From the NCBI RefSeq assembly GCF_042140125.1, contig NZ_CP159473.1: a stretch of DNA of 64,000 bases; one strand, given 5' to 3'. Shown piece after piece: positions 45,302-55,133 of this stretch. The notes below the pieces were generated by a model. The model was not told the DNA's origin. It did not search any database and worked only from the letters and a program-made list of their open reading frames with translations. The position numbers and the translations under genes were made by a program. Origin of the DNA: Rhodophyticola sp017644125 (GTDB taxonomy: Bacteria > Pseudomonadota > Alphaproteobacteria > Rhodobacterales > Rhodobacteraceae). Every line of letters starts with the position of its first letter. Within the stretch, counting starts at the first letter, position 1.

Positions 45302-45342
45302 ATATAGACCCGGTATATCCGCGGTATATAACCGGTATATCC
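45302..45342. repeat. 11-bp-phased CGGTATAT repeat array, copy 2
   Basis: CGGTATAT occurs three times, at 45311, 45322 and 45333, exactly 11 bases apart, 88-117 bases upstream of the serS start. The flank ATATAGACC and the whole block match the array at 30810-30850 in the same orientation relative to the downstream minus-strand gene. Confidence 0.7.
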
Positions 45343-45434
45343 AAGACGCGGGTCAGTGCACGGGAGGATCGGGCGGGGTGTAGGCGGCGGGGTCGGCAGG
45401 CAGCCGCGAATGACTGTGGGCCGTTCTTAATTGA

Positions 45435-46977
45435 TCAGGCATGCCCATCAACGCCATAAGATCGGCTGAAGTCGCCCATACTGCGTCCAGCCCGTGAAAG
45501 AAGGTCCGACCATTCCTTCCTTGTATCTATCTCCGAGCCTGCCGCAAGTTTTACGAGCCGTCCATCCTGAAGTGCCGCTTCAATGGTTTCGCTGAGGATC
45601 GTTTCATCTTCTGAAAGTATAAATACTGATCTACTACAACCATCCAGTAGACCGTTTAAGTCACCTAGCTGATTTTCTGACAGTCTAGAATATGAAAAAT
45701 CAGCACTATCATAACAGAAGGCATTCTTGAATCCTGCCATAAAAAAAATCGGAATCTCGTACGGTGGCGCCGTTGAAGTTGGTTTCTTTAAGATTGCAAT
45801 ACCAAAAGCGTGTTCTTGAAAGATCACATCCAATCACGGTGGCCGCGTCTAGAGTAGATCCAGAGAAATCGCTATCGACAAAATTGCTTTTTCGAGCATT
45901 CAATGCTCTGAGGCTTGCGTCAAGGATCAACGCATGAGTGAAACTGCCCTCTAACCAAGCTCCGCAAAGTCTTGCGCCATCAAGAATTGAATGTTCAAAA
46001 TCGCCAATGAGGCGTGCACGTTGTAGATTGGTGCGACGCAGATTGATGCAGAAATCTAAGTCCGAGGTTGAGTTGACTTTTTCTGCTCGCTTTTGATTGG
46101 GTCGACGACGCCCGATCACGGTCAAGGCAGCTTGAATATCTGACCTTAGAGGTGGCAGGTTCTTGGTCCATTCTTTCAAGTTATCCATGGTTAGCTCGGT
46201 TGGATTCCAGCCAAAAAGATTAGCTGCCCCGTAGTCCTCATGCGCAAAGGCTTCCTCATCCGTTAATCCTTGCCCCGTTTTGTCGCTCATGGTCAGCCGA
46301 TCGAAGACCTCATGGGGGCTTTGGATAGCGTCTTGGAGAGGACTGTTCTCTCGGATATAGGCGCAGAGGATCTCCATGATCTGGACGTGGAAATCGAGGT
46401 TTTCGCGGGCGATGCGTTCCAGCGCGTAGATCGCGCCGATGCGGACCTCCATATTGGGGACCGTTTCGACCGCATCGCCGGTGCCGCGGGTTTTCTCCTC
46501 TCCCAGACTGGCCACGGCGGCGTTGATCCGGTCGGTGATCAGGCCCTGTTCGGTAACATCCACGGTTTTCTGCGCCACCACGCTGCGCCAGATCAGGAAG
46601 GGCGCGCCAAGCAGCGCGACGAGGAGCGCGCCGATGCTGAAGCTTTGCGCAGGCGTGGTGCCGGAAAAGCCTGCAAGGAAAACCGCGCCCACCACGCGGA
46701 AGGATGTGAGCAGGGCAAGAAAGAAGAGCACCGCGAAGGCGAGGAAGACAAGGCCGAGGATCCTCGCCTGCCACGGCGGAAGGTCGCGGATGCCGATCCA
46801 GCCGACGAGGCGGGAGGCGCCTGTCGCATCCGCCCGCGCGCGGTCGGCCCAGATATAGAGAAGGAGGATGACCAGTGCAGTCAGGATGATGAGGGTGGCG
46901 ATCTGCTCTCCCGAGGACAGGCCTTGCCAGAGCCGGCCAAGGCCCGACGCTGTGGCGGTTTCGCTGTTTCCGTTCAT
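45435..46977 (-). pseudogene. Membrane-anchored pentapeptide-repeat protein, frameshifted at a T8 tract
   Basis: The frame from ATG 46977 gives two membrane segments (about residues 25-45 and 70-130), a linker, and pentapeptide repeats (LRRTNLQRARLIG, ILDGARLCGAWLEG, CNLKETNFNGATVRDSDFF), then stops at 45709. The same repeat pattern continues in the +1 frame (NAFCYDSADFSYSRLSENQLG) to a stop at 45435. The switch point is a run of eight T on the coding strand (A8 at 45741-45748); seven T would restore one frame of about 513 residues. The 5' half is GC-rich, the 3' half strongly AT-rich. Function unknown. Confidence 0.72.
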
Positions 46978-47187
46978 TCAGATCCCCCGATCCAAAACGT
47001 CTTTCCCGGTTGCCATCGGTCCCCTCCTTCCCATATGCCGCAGAAGGCCGATGCAGGGAAACCGGAAATCGCGGGGGCGCGGGCCATTGCCTTCGTCCGC
47101 GCCCGCCCGTATCGTGCCGCCGATTTCGCGGGATGGCCCGCCAGACCCAAGCGGGTAGCCCCGCATGACCCGACAAGAGGACCGTCC

Positions 47188-47475
47188 ATGGACAGCGCTT
47201 TCGCCCAGTTTCTCCCCCTGATCCTGATTTTCGCGATCATGTATTTCCTGTTGATCCGGCCACAGCAGAAGAAGGTGAAGGAGCATCAGGCGATGGTTGC
47301 CGGGTTGCGCCGCGGCGATCAGGTGATCACCCAGGGCGGGCTCTATGGCAAGGTGACCAAGGTCAAGGATGACAGCGAGATCGAGGTGGAGATCGCCGAG
47401 GGTGTGAAGGTGCGCGTGGCGCGCCCGACCATCGCGCAGGTCGTTTCCAAGACCGAACCCGCCGAGAAGGCCTGA
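47188..47475 (+). CDS. yajC: Preprotein translocase subunit YajC
   Basis: A 95-residue protein with one N-terminal helix (PLILIFAIMYFLLIRPQQKK) and a small cytoplasmic domain (GDQVITQGGLYGKVTKV). It joins SecDF in the Sec accessory complex. The start is ATG 47188 with GAGG upstream. secD follows after 25 bases. Confidence 0.93.
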   Translation: MDSAFAQFLPLILIFAIMYFLLIRPQQKKVKEHQAMVAGLRRGDQVITQGGLYGKVTKVKDDSEIEVEIAEGVKVRVARPTIAQVVSKTEPAEKA

Positions 47476-47500
47476 TCATTCGTTCTGGGAGCCGCCCGCG

Positions 47501-49168
47501 ATGCTGAACATCCCCATCTGGAACCGGGTGCTGATCTGGGGCGTGGTCGTGATCGGCCTCGCGCTGGCGATGCCGAACCTGTTTTACGACCGGGTGGAGC
47601 GGCACAACGATGCGGTGGCCGTGATCGAGGAGACGGGGGCGACCACCGACGCGCTGGAGGCGGATCGGGCCGGCTGGCCCGAGTTCCTGCCCGGGACGCT
47701 GGTCAATCTGGGGCTGGATCTGCGCGGCGGCGCGCATCTGCTGGCCGAGGTGCGGGTCGAGGATGTCTATGAGCAGCGGATGGATGCGCTGTGGCCCGAG
47801 GTGCGCGACGCGCTGAGGCTGGAGCGCGACGTGGTGGGCACGATCCGCCGGCAGGAGGCGCCCCCAGGCGAGTTGCGGGTACAGATCTCCCAGCCCGAGG
47901 GGATGGCGGCGGCGGTGGCCGCGGTGCGCGCGGTGGCGCAGCCCGTGGTCAGCCTGACCGGCATCGCCCAGAGTACGCTGGATGTGCGTGGCGAGAACGA
48001 CGTGCTGATCGTGACGCTGAGCGCGGCCGAGCAGCAGGCGACCAATGACCGGACCATGCAGCAATCGGTGGAGATCGTCCGCCGCCGGGTGGACGAGGTG
48101 GGCACGCGGGAGCCGACGATCCAGCGGCAGGGGGACCGGCGGATCCTGATCCAGGTGCCGGGCATCGGGTCGGCGGAGGAGCTGAAGCTGCTGATCGGCA
48201 CGACCGCGCGGCTGACATTCCACCCGGTCGTGGGGCGTGCGGGATCGGCCGACGAGGTGCCCGGGTCCCGCCAGATGGTCCTGCCGTCGCTGGACGAGGA
48301 GGGCGTGTACTACATTCTGGAGCAGACGCCCGTGGTGACCGGCGACGATCTGGTCGACGCGCAGCCCGCCTTCGATGCGCAGACCGGCCAGCCGAGCGTG
48401 ACGTTCCGGTTCAACCCCAACGGCGCGCGCGCCTTCGGCGAATACACCGCCGCCAATGTGGGCGCGCCCTTTGCCATCGTTCTGGATGACGAGGTGATTT
48501 CCGCGCCCACGATCCGGCAGGCGATCACCGGCGGGTCGGGGCAGATCACGGGGAATTTCAACGTGCAGCAATCTACCGATCTGGCGGTGCTGCTGCGGGC
48601 GGGTGCGTTGCCGGCGGAGATGACCTTCCTCGAAGAGCGGACCATCGGGCCGGAACTGGGTGCCGACAGTATCGCGGCAGGCGAGATCGCGGCGCTGGTG
48701 GCCTTTGCCGGGGTGCTGGTCTTCATGGTGCTGAGCTATGGGCTGTTCGGGATTTTCGCGAGCGTCGCGCTGATCCTGAATGTGGGCCTCATCTTCGGGA
48801 TCCTGTCGCTGATCGGGGCGACGCTGACCCTGCCGGGGATCGCCGGGATCGTGCTGACCATCGGGATGGCGGTGGATGCCAATGTGCTGGTATTCGAGCG
48901 GATCCGGGAGGAGCTGAAGACGGCCAAGGGCCCCGCCCGCGCGATCGAGCTGGGATACAGCCGCGCGCTGAGCGCGATCATCGACGCCAACCTGACGACC
49001 TTCATCATCGCCGTGATCCTGTTCACGCTTGGCTCGGGCCCGGTGCGGGGATTTTCGGTGACCCTGGGCATCGGGATCATGACATCGGTCTTCACGGCCA
49101 TTTACGTCACCCGCCTGCTGATCGTGACCTGGTTCGACCGCCGGCGTCCCAAGACAATCGAGGTCTGA
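47501..49168 (+). CDS. secD: Protein translocase subunit SecD
   Basis: A 555-residue RND-type membrane protein that uses the proton gradient to pull proteins through SecYEG. It has an N-terminal helix, the motif NLGLDLRGGAHLLAEV, a large periplasmic domain and five C-terminal helices from about residue 385. It is followed by secF after four bases. Confidence 0.95.
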   Translation: MLNIPIWNRVLIWGVVVIGLALAMPNLFYDRVERHNDAVAVIEETGATTDALEADRAGWPEFLPGTLVNLGLDLRGGAHLLAEVRVEDVYEQRMDALWPEVRDALRLERDVVGTIRRQEAPPGELRVQISQPEGMAAAVAAVRAVAQPVVSLTGIAQSTLDVRGENDVLIVTLSAAEQQATNDRTMQQSVEIVRRRVDEVGTREPTIQRQGDRRILIQVPGIGSAEELKLLIGTTARLTFHPVVGRAGSADEVPGSRQMVLPSLDEEGVYYILEQTPVVTGDDLVDAQPAFDAQTGQPSVTFRFNPNGARAFGEYTAANVGAPFAIVLDDEVISAPTIRQAITGGSGQITGNFNVQQSTDLAVLLRAGALPAEMTFLEERTIGPELGADSIAAGEIAALVAFAGVLVFMVLSYGLFGIFASVALILNVGLIFGILSLIGATLTLPGIAGIVLTIGMAVDANVLVFERIREELKTAKGPARAIELGYSRALSAIIDANLTTFIIAVILFTLGSGPVRGFSVTLGIGIMTSVFTAIYVTRLLIVTWFDRRRPKTIEV

Positions 49169-49172
49169 CAAG

Positions 49173-50354
49173 ATGCGCCTGCGCCTGATTCCCAACGAGA
49201 CGAATTTCAACTTCTTCCGATATGCCCGCGCGACCTTCGGGGCGTCGGTCGTGGCCATGGTGCTGTCGATCGGTATCTGGCTGGCCATGGGGCTGAATTT
49301 CGGGATCGACTTCCTGGGCGGCACCACGTTGCGCGTGGAAAGCAGCCAGGAGGTGGTGGTGGCCGATTACCGCGCCGCGCTGGAGCCGCTGGGCCTTGGC
49401 GATGTCGCGATCACCGAGGTGTTCGACCCGACCTTCGAGGCGGGCCGTAATGTGGCGATGGTGCGCATCCAGGCCCAGGAAGGGCAGGAAAGCGTAGCGG
49501 CGGACACGGTGAACGCCGTGGAGGAGGCGCTTGGGTCGTCCTTCGGCGGCGCCCTGTCGGTGTCCTTCGACACCGGAACATGGACACAGGAGGCCGCGGC
49601 CGCCGCGCTGGCGGATGCCGGCATCGCGGCCGAAATCCCCACCGGTGACACCTCCACCCTGCGGCTGCCGGCGGGCTTGCCGCTGGGAAGCTGGCAACAG
49701 ATCGTGGACGTGCTGGGCACGGACCAGCCGACCGGATCGGGGGTGTCCTTCGCCTATGACGGGATGACCTTCCCCTCGGTGGAAAGCGTGGGGCCGAAAG
49801 TGTCGGGCGAGTTGATCATGACGGCCCTGCTGGCGGTGGGTGTCTCTCTGGCGGCGATCCTGATCTATATCTGGCTGCGCTTCGAATGGCAGTTTTCGCT
49901 GGGTGCGGTGGCGGCGCTGATCCATGATGTGGTGCTGACGATCGGGGTGTTCAGCCTGCTTCAGATCCGCTTCGATCTGGCGACCATCGCGGCGCTTTTG
50001 ACGATCATCGGCTATTCGATCAACGACACGGTGGTGATCTTCGACCGGCTGCGGGAAAATCTGCGGAAATACAAGAAGATGCCGTTGCAGGACGTGATGA
50101 ACCTCAGCGCGAACGAAACCCTGAGCCGGACCCTGATGACCAGTGGGACGACGCTTCTGGCGCTTCTGGCGCTGCTGATCCTGGGCGGCGACGTGATCCG
50201 CGGCTTCGTCTTCGCGATCTTCTGGGGCGTGATCGTGGGCACCTATTCGTCGATCTATGTGGCCAAGAATGTGGTGTTGATGATCGGCGTGAAGCGCGAC
50301 TGGTCGAAGCCTGACGCGAATGCGGGAACCCAGTTTTCCAACATAGATGCCTGA
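49173..50354 (+). CDS. secF: Protein translocase subunit SecF
   Basis: A 393-residue partner of SecD with six membrane helices and the motif LNFGIDFLGGTTLRVE. The conserved GYSINDTVVIFDRLREN is present. It is longer than many SecF proteins (about 320) because of an extended periplasmic part around residues 60-200. The end overlaps the next gene by 8 bases. Confidence 0.95.
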   Translation: MRLRLIPNETNFNFFRYARATFGASVVAMVLSIGIWLAMGLNFGIDFLGGTTLRVESSQEVVVADYRAALEPLGLGDVAITEVFDPTFEAGRNVAMVRIQAQEGQESVAADTVNAVEEALGSSFGGALSVSFDTGTWTQEAAAAALADAGIAAEIPTGDTSTLRLPAGLPLGSWQQIVDVLGTDQPTGSGVSFAYDGMTFPSVESVGPKVSGELIMTALLAVGVSLAAILIYIWLRFEWQFSLGAVAALIHDVVLTIGVFSLLQIRFDLATIAALLTIIGYSINDTVVIFDRLRENLRKYKKMPLQDVMNLSANETLSRTLMTSGTTLLALLALLILGGDVIRGFVFAIFWGVIVGTYSSIYVAKNVVLMIGVKRDWSKPDANAGTQFSNIDA

Positions 50355-51099
50355 TGCGCTGAGCGGCGTGCTGGTCCTTGACGGGCTGGTATGGATACTG
50401 GGTGTGACCGCGCTGGCCGGTGTGATCTATGGATTTGCCGGTTTCGGATCGGCGCTGATTTTCATGCCGCTGGCCACGATCTGGCTTGAGCCCGCCTTCG
50501 CGATAGCGGCCTTTTCGCTGTCTGCGGTCGTGTCGTTGTTCACGGTGGTGCCGCGGGCCTGGGGCGTGGCGGACAAACCGGCCACCTTCACCATGATCGG
50601 CGCGGCGTTTCTGAGCGCGCCCCTTGGCATCTACCTGCTGCGTGTGCTGGATGTGGACCTGATCCGGACCGCGGTGGCGGGCACGGTTCTGGGCACGCTG
50701 GCGGCGCTGATGGCGGGCTGGCGCTATGCCACGCGCCCGAGTTTCGCCGCACGTGCGGGAGTGGGCGCGGCGACCGGCATTCTGGGCGGGCTGACCGGGC
50801 TGATGGGGCCGATCGTGATCCTGTTCAATCTGGGCGCGGGCAACCGGGCCGATGTGATGCGGGCCAACACATTGCTTTTTCTGACGATCATCACCATTCT
50901 GGTTCTGCCGCAGATGGCGTTCCAGGGCATGCTGAGTGTCAGCGCCCTGTGGCTGGGCGTGCTGATGATGCCGGTCTATGCAATCGGCACACGGTGCGGG
51001 CAGGCGTTGTTCGACCCTGCCTATGATGTCCTGTACCGGCGTGTCGCTTATGGCATAATCGCTCTGGCGGGTGTGATGGGCCTGCCGGTCTGGCAATGA
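50347..51099 (+). CDS. Sulfite exporter TauE/SafE family permease
   Basis: A 250-residue membrane protein with about eight helices and the family pattern GVIYGFAGFGSALIFMPL and LGGLTGLMGPIVILF. These proteins move sulfite, sulfoacetate or other anions. The overlap with secF indicates co-transcription with the Sec genes, though no functional link is obvious. Confidence 0.87.
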   Translation: MPDALSGVLVLDGLVWILGVTALAGVIYGFAGFGSALIFMPLATIWLEPAFAIAAFSLSAVVSLFTVVPRAWGVADKPATFTMIGAAFLSAPLGIYLLRVLDVDLIRTAVAGTVLGTLAALMAGWRYATRPSFAARAGVGAATGILGGLTGLMGPIVILFNLGAGNRADVMRANTLLFLTIITILVLPQMAFQGMLSVSALWLGVLMMPVYAIGTRCGQALFDPAYDVLYRRVAYGIIALAGVMGLPVWQ

Positions 51100-51111
51100 A
51101 GGGCAAGCGCG

Positions 51112-51480
51112 ATGCGGCTGAACGAAGTGCATTATGACGATAGCAAACCGGTTGACGGATATGGCCCCGGGTTTTTCCGCGTCGGCGGCGTGGTGATCGA
51201 GGGGGGCGTGTTGCTGCTGCCCTCGGGCGTGTCGCCATGGGACGGGTACGAGGCCAGTGCGCCGCTGCTGGCGGCGGCGCCGGAGATCGATGTGCTGCTG
51301 TTGGGAACGGGGTCAGAGATTGCCCATATTCCGGCAAAGCTGCGCGACGCGCTGGAGGGGGCCGGGGTCGGTCTTGAGGTTATGGCCTCGCCCTCGGCCT
51401 GCCGGACCTACAACGTCCTCTTGGCGGAGGGGCGGCGGATCGGGGCCGCGATCCTGCCGGTTCCGGGCGGGACCGGCTGA
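51112..51480 (+). CDS. Mth938-like domain-containing protein
   Basis: A 122-residue protein of the Mth938/NDUFAF3-like fold with the pattern FFRVGGVVIEGGVLLLP, LLLGTGSEIAHIP and ACRTYNVLLAEGR. Eukaryotic relatives help assemble complex I. It is the last gene of the yajC-secD-secF run in this group. Confidence 0.87.
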   Translation: MRLNEVHYDDSKPVDGYGPGFFRVGGVVIEGGVLLLPSGVSPWDGYEASAPLLAAAPEIDVLLLGTGSEIAHIPAKLRDALEGAGVGLEVMASPSACRTYNVLLAEGRRIGAAILPVPGGTG

Positions 51481-51508
51481 GCGGCGGCGCGGTACCGCCG
51501 GTATCGGA

Positions 51509-52198
51509 TCAGGGCTCCAGTTCGCCCAGGATCATGACCCTGAGTTCCCGCTCCAGCTTGCGGCGCATGACCTCCTCGAAATGCTCGTGATTGATCGCGT
51601 GCTCGACAAAGGCGCCGGGGCCGCGGATCACCTCCTGTTCGTAATACAGCTCGATTTCACGGGACGCACCGCCGATGGCGAGGCCGTTCACGGTGATGTT
51701 GTCGAGCGGAAAGTGTTCATAGGCCGCCGCCGGGGGGAAGCCGTCGTTGTTCTGGCCGTCGCCGGAGATATCGAGGGTCTGGAACAGGCAGGGCGGCGCC
51801 TCGGCGAAGCGTTCGGCGGCATAGCCGATGGCATAGCCGAGTGCGGTCGGGAAATCCGCGTGGCTGCGGGTGGCGGCGGCAATCTGTTCGGTGACGCCGA
51901 CCAGATCCTCCTGCGTTTCGATCAGTGTCCAGTCGACGAGGATATCCTGCTGAAACCGGCCGCTCCATTCGTAGATGCCAAGGGCGACGGGGCCGGGGCC
52001 GTTGAAAAACCCGTTCTGCACCTCGGGCGACAGCAGGGCGGAGACAAGGCCGTTGATCTGAAGCGCATATTCGGCTTCGTCCACCGAGGCGGAGACATCC
52101 ATGGCCAGAAGCAGCGCCAGCCTGCACTGCTCCTGCGCATGGGTGGGCAGGGCGGTGGCCGCGACAACGGCCAGCGTTGTCAGGGCCGGGCGGATCAC
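51509..52198 (-). CDS. DUF1194 secreted protein with VWA-like fold
   Basis: A 229-residue protein with a signal peptide (ALTTLAVVAATALPTHAQE) and a VWA-type metal-ion site LLLAMDVSASVDEAEY, plus LDISGDGQNNDG. Function is not established. It starts with GTG 52198, overlapping the upstream glyoxalase-like stop. Confidence 0.82.
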   Translation of the reverse strand: MIRPALTTLAVVAATALPTHAQEQCRLALLLAMDVSASVDEAEYALQINGLVSALLSPEVQNGFFNGPGPVALGIYEWSGRFQQDILVDWTLIETQEDLVGVTEQIAAATRSHADFPTALGYAIGYAAERFAEAPPCLFQTLDISGDGQNNDGFPPAAAYEHFPLDNITVNGLAIGGASREIELYYEQEVIRGPGAFVEHAINHEHFEEVMRRKLERELRVMILGELEP

Positions 52199-52623
52199 CA
52201 GTGCCCGGTATTGGGCATCGAGGCCCAGGGTTCGGTGGGGGCCAGACGCTCCCCTTCCTGCAACAGCTCGATCGAGATGTTGTCGGGGGAGCGGACGAAG
52301 GCCATGTGCCCGTCGCGCGGGGGGCGGTTGATGGTGATGCCCGCATCCATCAGTTTCTGGCAGAGGTCGTAGATGTTATCCACGCGATAGGCCAGATGAC
52401 CGAAATGGCGGCTGTCCGAGGGCAGGCCCTCGTCGCCGTCCCAGTTATAGGTCAGCTCTATCGGGCATTCCTCCTGGCCCGGGGGGGCCATGAAGACCAG
52501 CGTGAAGCGTCCGCCCTCGTTTTCCATGCGCTTGGTTTCGCGCAGGCCGAGCTGCTGGTAGAAGGTCATGCTGGCCTCCAGATCCTTCACGCGCACCATG
52601 GTGTGGAGGTATTTCAGTCCCAT
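52195..52623 (-). CDS. VOC family protein, lactoylglutathione lyase-like
   Basis: A 142-residue glyoxalase-fold enzyme. The four metal-ligand positions of GloA are present: histidine in YLHTMVRV, glutamate in PIELTYNW, histidine in HFGHLAYRV and glutamate in SIELLQEG. It is likely a glyoxalase I that detoxifies methylglyoxal via glutathione. Confidence 0.88.
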   Translation of the reverse strand: MGLKYLHTMVRVKDLEASMTFYQQLGLRETKRMENEGGRFTLVFMAPPGQEECPIELTYNWDGDEGLPSDSRHFGHLAYRVDNIYDLCQKLMDAGITINRPPRDGHMAFVRSPDNISIELLQEGERLAPTEPWASMPNTGHW

Positions 52624-52922
52624 ATCGGTATCTCCCTGCTTGCCTTTTGCGACAGCCTAGCGCGGGTTTCATGCAATCACACCCTCTGAGTTCGGTAAAC
52701 TTCCCGTGCGCGGGGCAAAACCGGGCGGAACGGCGCCCATGGCGGAGGCCGCCCAGGCAGAAGGGCCGCGTCCTGGGCCGGGCCGCGGGCACGGCAAGCG
52801 GTCGCGGCGATGCGGAAATGGGCCCCATGGATCCCTGGCGGCCCCCTTTATCTTGCGTGTTCCGCCCGGGCTGATGCAAGATGTTGTAGATCCCGAATCT
52901 TCAGAATGAAAGAGTCCCTCCC

Positions 52923-53828
52923 ATGCCGTTGACCCCCGAGCAATTGGCCGACATCGATGCCAGCCGCCAGAACCCGCAACCGACCCTGCGCGCCGTGGCC
53001 CCGGGGATGGAACAGCATCTCTACAAGGCGCAGCCGGTGCTGGACCACGGGTTCGTGCGGGTCATCGACTATATGGGCGACGATGCGGCGATCGTGCAGG
53101 CGGCGCGGGTGAGCTATGGCGCGGGCACGAAAAAAGCGCGCGATGACAGCGGGTTGATCCGCTACCTGATGCGGCACTGGCATTCCACCCCGTTCGAGAT
53201 GTGCGAGATCAAGCTGCATGTGAAACTGCCGGTCTTCGTGGCGCGGCAATGGATCCGGCACCGCACGGCGAATGTGAACGAGTATTCCGCGCGCTATTCG
53301 ATTCTGGACCGGGAATTCTACATCCCCGCGCCCGAACATCTGGCGGCGCAATCGACGGTGAACAATCAGGGGCGCGGCGAGGTGTTGCAGGGCGCCGAGG
53401 CCGCGCGGGTGCTGGAGGTGCTGAAGGCCGACAGCGCGCGCGCCTATGACCATTACGAGGAGATGCTGAGCCAGGAGGGGCAGGCGGGGCTGGCCCGCGA
53501 ACTGGCACGGATGAACCTGCCCGCCAATGTCTACACGCAATGGTACTGGAAGGTGGACCTGCACAACCTGTTCCACTTCCTGCGGCTGCGCGCGGATGCC
53601 CATGCGCAATACGAGATCCGGGTCTATGCGGAGGCCATCGCGGAGATGGTGAAGGACTGGGTGCCCGCCGCTTACGGCGCGTTCGAGGATTACCGGATGG
53701 GCGGGGTGAACCTGAGCGGCAAGGCGGTCGAGGTGCTGAAACGCCGGCTCGCCGGGGAGACGGTGACGCAGGAGGCCTCAGGGATGAGCAAGGGGGAATG
53801 GCGGGAGTTTGAGGGAGTGTTTGGGTGA
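52923..53828 (+). CDS. thyX: Flavin-dependent thymidylate synthase
   Basis: A 301-residue enzyme converting dUMP to dTMP with FAD and methylene-tetrahydrofolate. The ThyX signature RHRTANVNEYSARYS is complete, with the preceding VFVARQWI. The start ATG 52923 has GAGGG-like upstream sequence. Tdk (28240) offers salvage as a second dTMP source. The gap before it (52624-52922) holds nothing I can support beyond its promoter. Confidence 0.94.
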   Translation: MPLTPEQLADIDASRQNPQPTLRAVAPGMEQHLYKAQPVLDHGFVRVIDYMGDDAAIVQAARVSYGAGTKKARDDSGLIRYLMRHWHSTPFEMCEIKLHVKLPVFVARQWIRHRTANVNEYSARYSILDREFYIPAPEHLAAQSTVNNQGRGEVLQGAEAARVLEVLKADSARAYDHYEEMLSQEGQAGLARELARMNLPANVYTQWYWKVDLHNLFHFLRLRADAHAQYEIRVYAEAIAEMVKDWVPAAYGAFEDYRMGGVNLSGKAVEVLKRRLAGETVTQEASGMSKGEWREFEGVFG

Positions 53829-53893
53829 ACGAATCGGACCTTCTATGCTATGATCCTATTCTTTATTAAGATGAAGATCCGAGGATCTGTATA

Positions 53894-55132
53894 TTGCATA
53901 GACTTCTTGTTGCTTCAGTCGTTTTGGCAGTTTCGGCTGGCACCGTTTCGGCTCAGAGTGAGATTCAGCTTGAGTTGACATCTCCCCTCGGGTCGCTTCA
54001 AGAGCTGGGCGTGAGTGTTCTAATCGACCTATTCCCGGCAGGCGTTGAGTCGTCAAGTGAGATACCGCCAGACAGATCTGTAACTGAGGGATTTGTCTAC
54101 TATGTCGACCGCGACCAACTGCGCTCGGCGGCGTCGCTCTGTTTTCGTGTCCAAAATGCTGATTATCGGGTTTACTTAGAGTGTATTCGACCCGAAGAAG
54201 CAAGCTTCTTGCAGGAAGCCGAGATCCTTTTCGAACGCACAGTAGTTCCTTACGAGACGCTCCTCTTCAACCTGCGAGCAGATGCGAAGAGTTTGATAGA
54301 GACCCCTCAGGACTGGTCCGCGGTTGAAGCGGTTTTCTCCGATCTCTTCCGTGCTCAAGGAGGCATGTTGCACTGGAGCGACCTCGATCTTTGGGCGCAA
54401 GCTATCGATGAATACGGGTCGCGAGGCCTCATCGGAAACGCGGATGTATTGATCCTCCCTCTATTGGTGGACGAAGAGAACTCAATCGCAATGCAAGTCG
54501 CGTATAACAGCAGCTCGTTTCCCGCGATGATGCATAGATGGTTGTTTTCCGACGCCATGGAGATAGATGATAGTGATAGTGCAACCGGTTCACCGACCGC
54601 ATTTGTGACACGAATCCGGCAGATTTATCGGGAGCATCTGGGAATCCCTCCAGAGGTCTATGCCGAACGTTTCCCCGCTTTTGAACTCAATGAGTATTAC
54701 TATCAGCTTCTTAGAGCAGCTGTTGCAATGAGCCTTTGGGATATTGAGCGGCGGGGTTCTGAGAATGAAAGTGTTAATTTGGTATCCATCTTCTTAGGGG
54801 CAAATAACACATACTCGACACCAATTCGTGAATACCTTGACAGCTGCATTAATCATCAGACCCAAAACTCAAAATATGCTATTGCTTGTCTTGCCGCGTT
54901 CGGTGAGTTGAGAGAGCACATACCGCTTTCAAGACTGCCCGAGTTCGAGATAGAGAACATTATTTCCAGAATGGCAGGCATGTTGCTTTGTCGCAGCGTG
55001 CCGGAGAACACCGAGCTTCTGAACGCTCGGCTACAGGTCCAGGACTTACTTACACCGATTGCCCAGCAGACTTGCCAGGGCGATATAGCCTGTGGCGTCG
55101 AAGCGTCGATCTGTTTTGGTACGGAGGAGTAA
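53894..55132 (+). CDS. Secreted protein of unknown function, AT-rich
   Basis: The 412-residue product has a signal peptide (LLVASVVLAVSAGTVSAQ) and no motif I know. Cysteines in pairs near the C-terminus (QQTCQGDIACGVEASICFG) suggest disulfides in the periplasm. The start is TTG 53894 with GAGG nine bases upstream; no better start retains the signal peptide. Base composition is markedly AT-rich compared with thyX before it and the genes after 55.6 kb, suggesting recent transfer. A small membrane protein follows immediately. Confidence 0.6.
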   Translation: MHRLLVASVVLAVSAGTVSAQSEIQLELTSPLGSLQELGVSVLIDLFPAGVESSSEIPPDRSVTEGFVYYVDRDQLRSAASLCFRVQNADYRVYLECIRPEEASFLQEAEILFERTVVPYETLLFNLRADAKSLIETPQDWSAVEAVFSDLFRAQGGMLHWSDLDLWAQAIDEYGSRGLIGNADVLILPLLVDEENSIAMQVAYNSSSFPAMMHRWLFSDAMEIDDSDSATGSPTAFVTRIRQIYREHLGIPPEVYAERFPAFELNEYYYQLLRAAVAMSLWDIERRGSENESVNLVSIFLGANNTYSTPIREYLDSCINHQTQNSKYAIACLAAFGELREHIPLSRLPEFEIENIISRMAGMLLCRSVPENTELLNARLQVQDLLTPIAQQTCQGDIACGVEASICFGTEE

Positions 55133-55133
55133 A

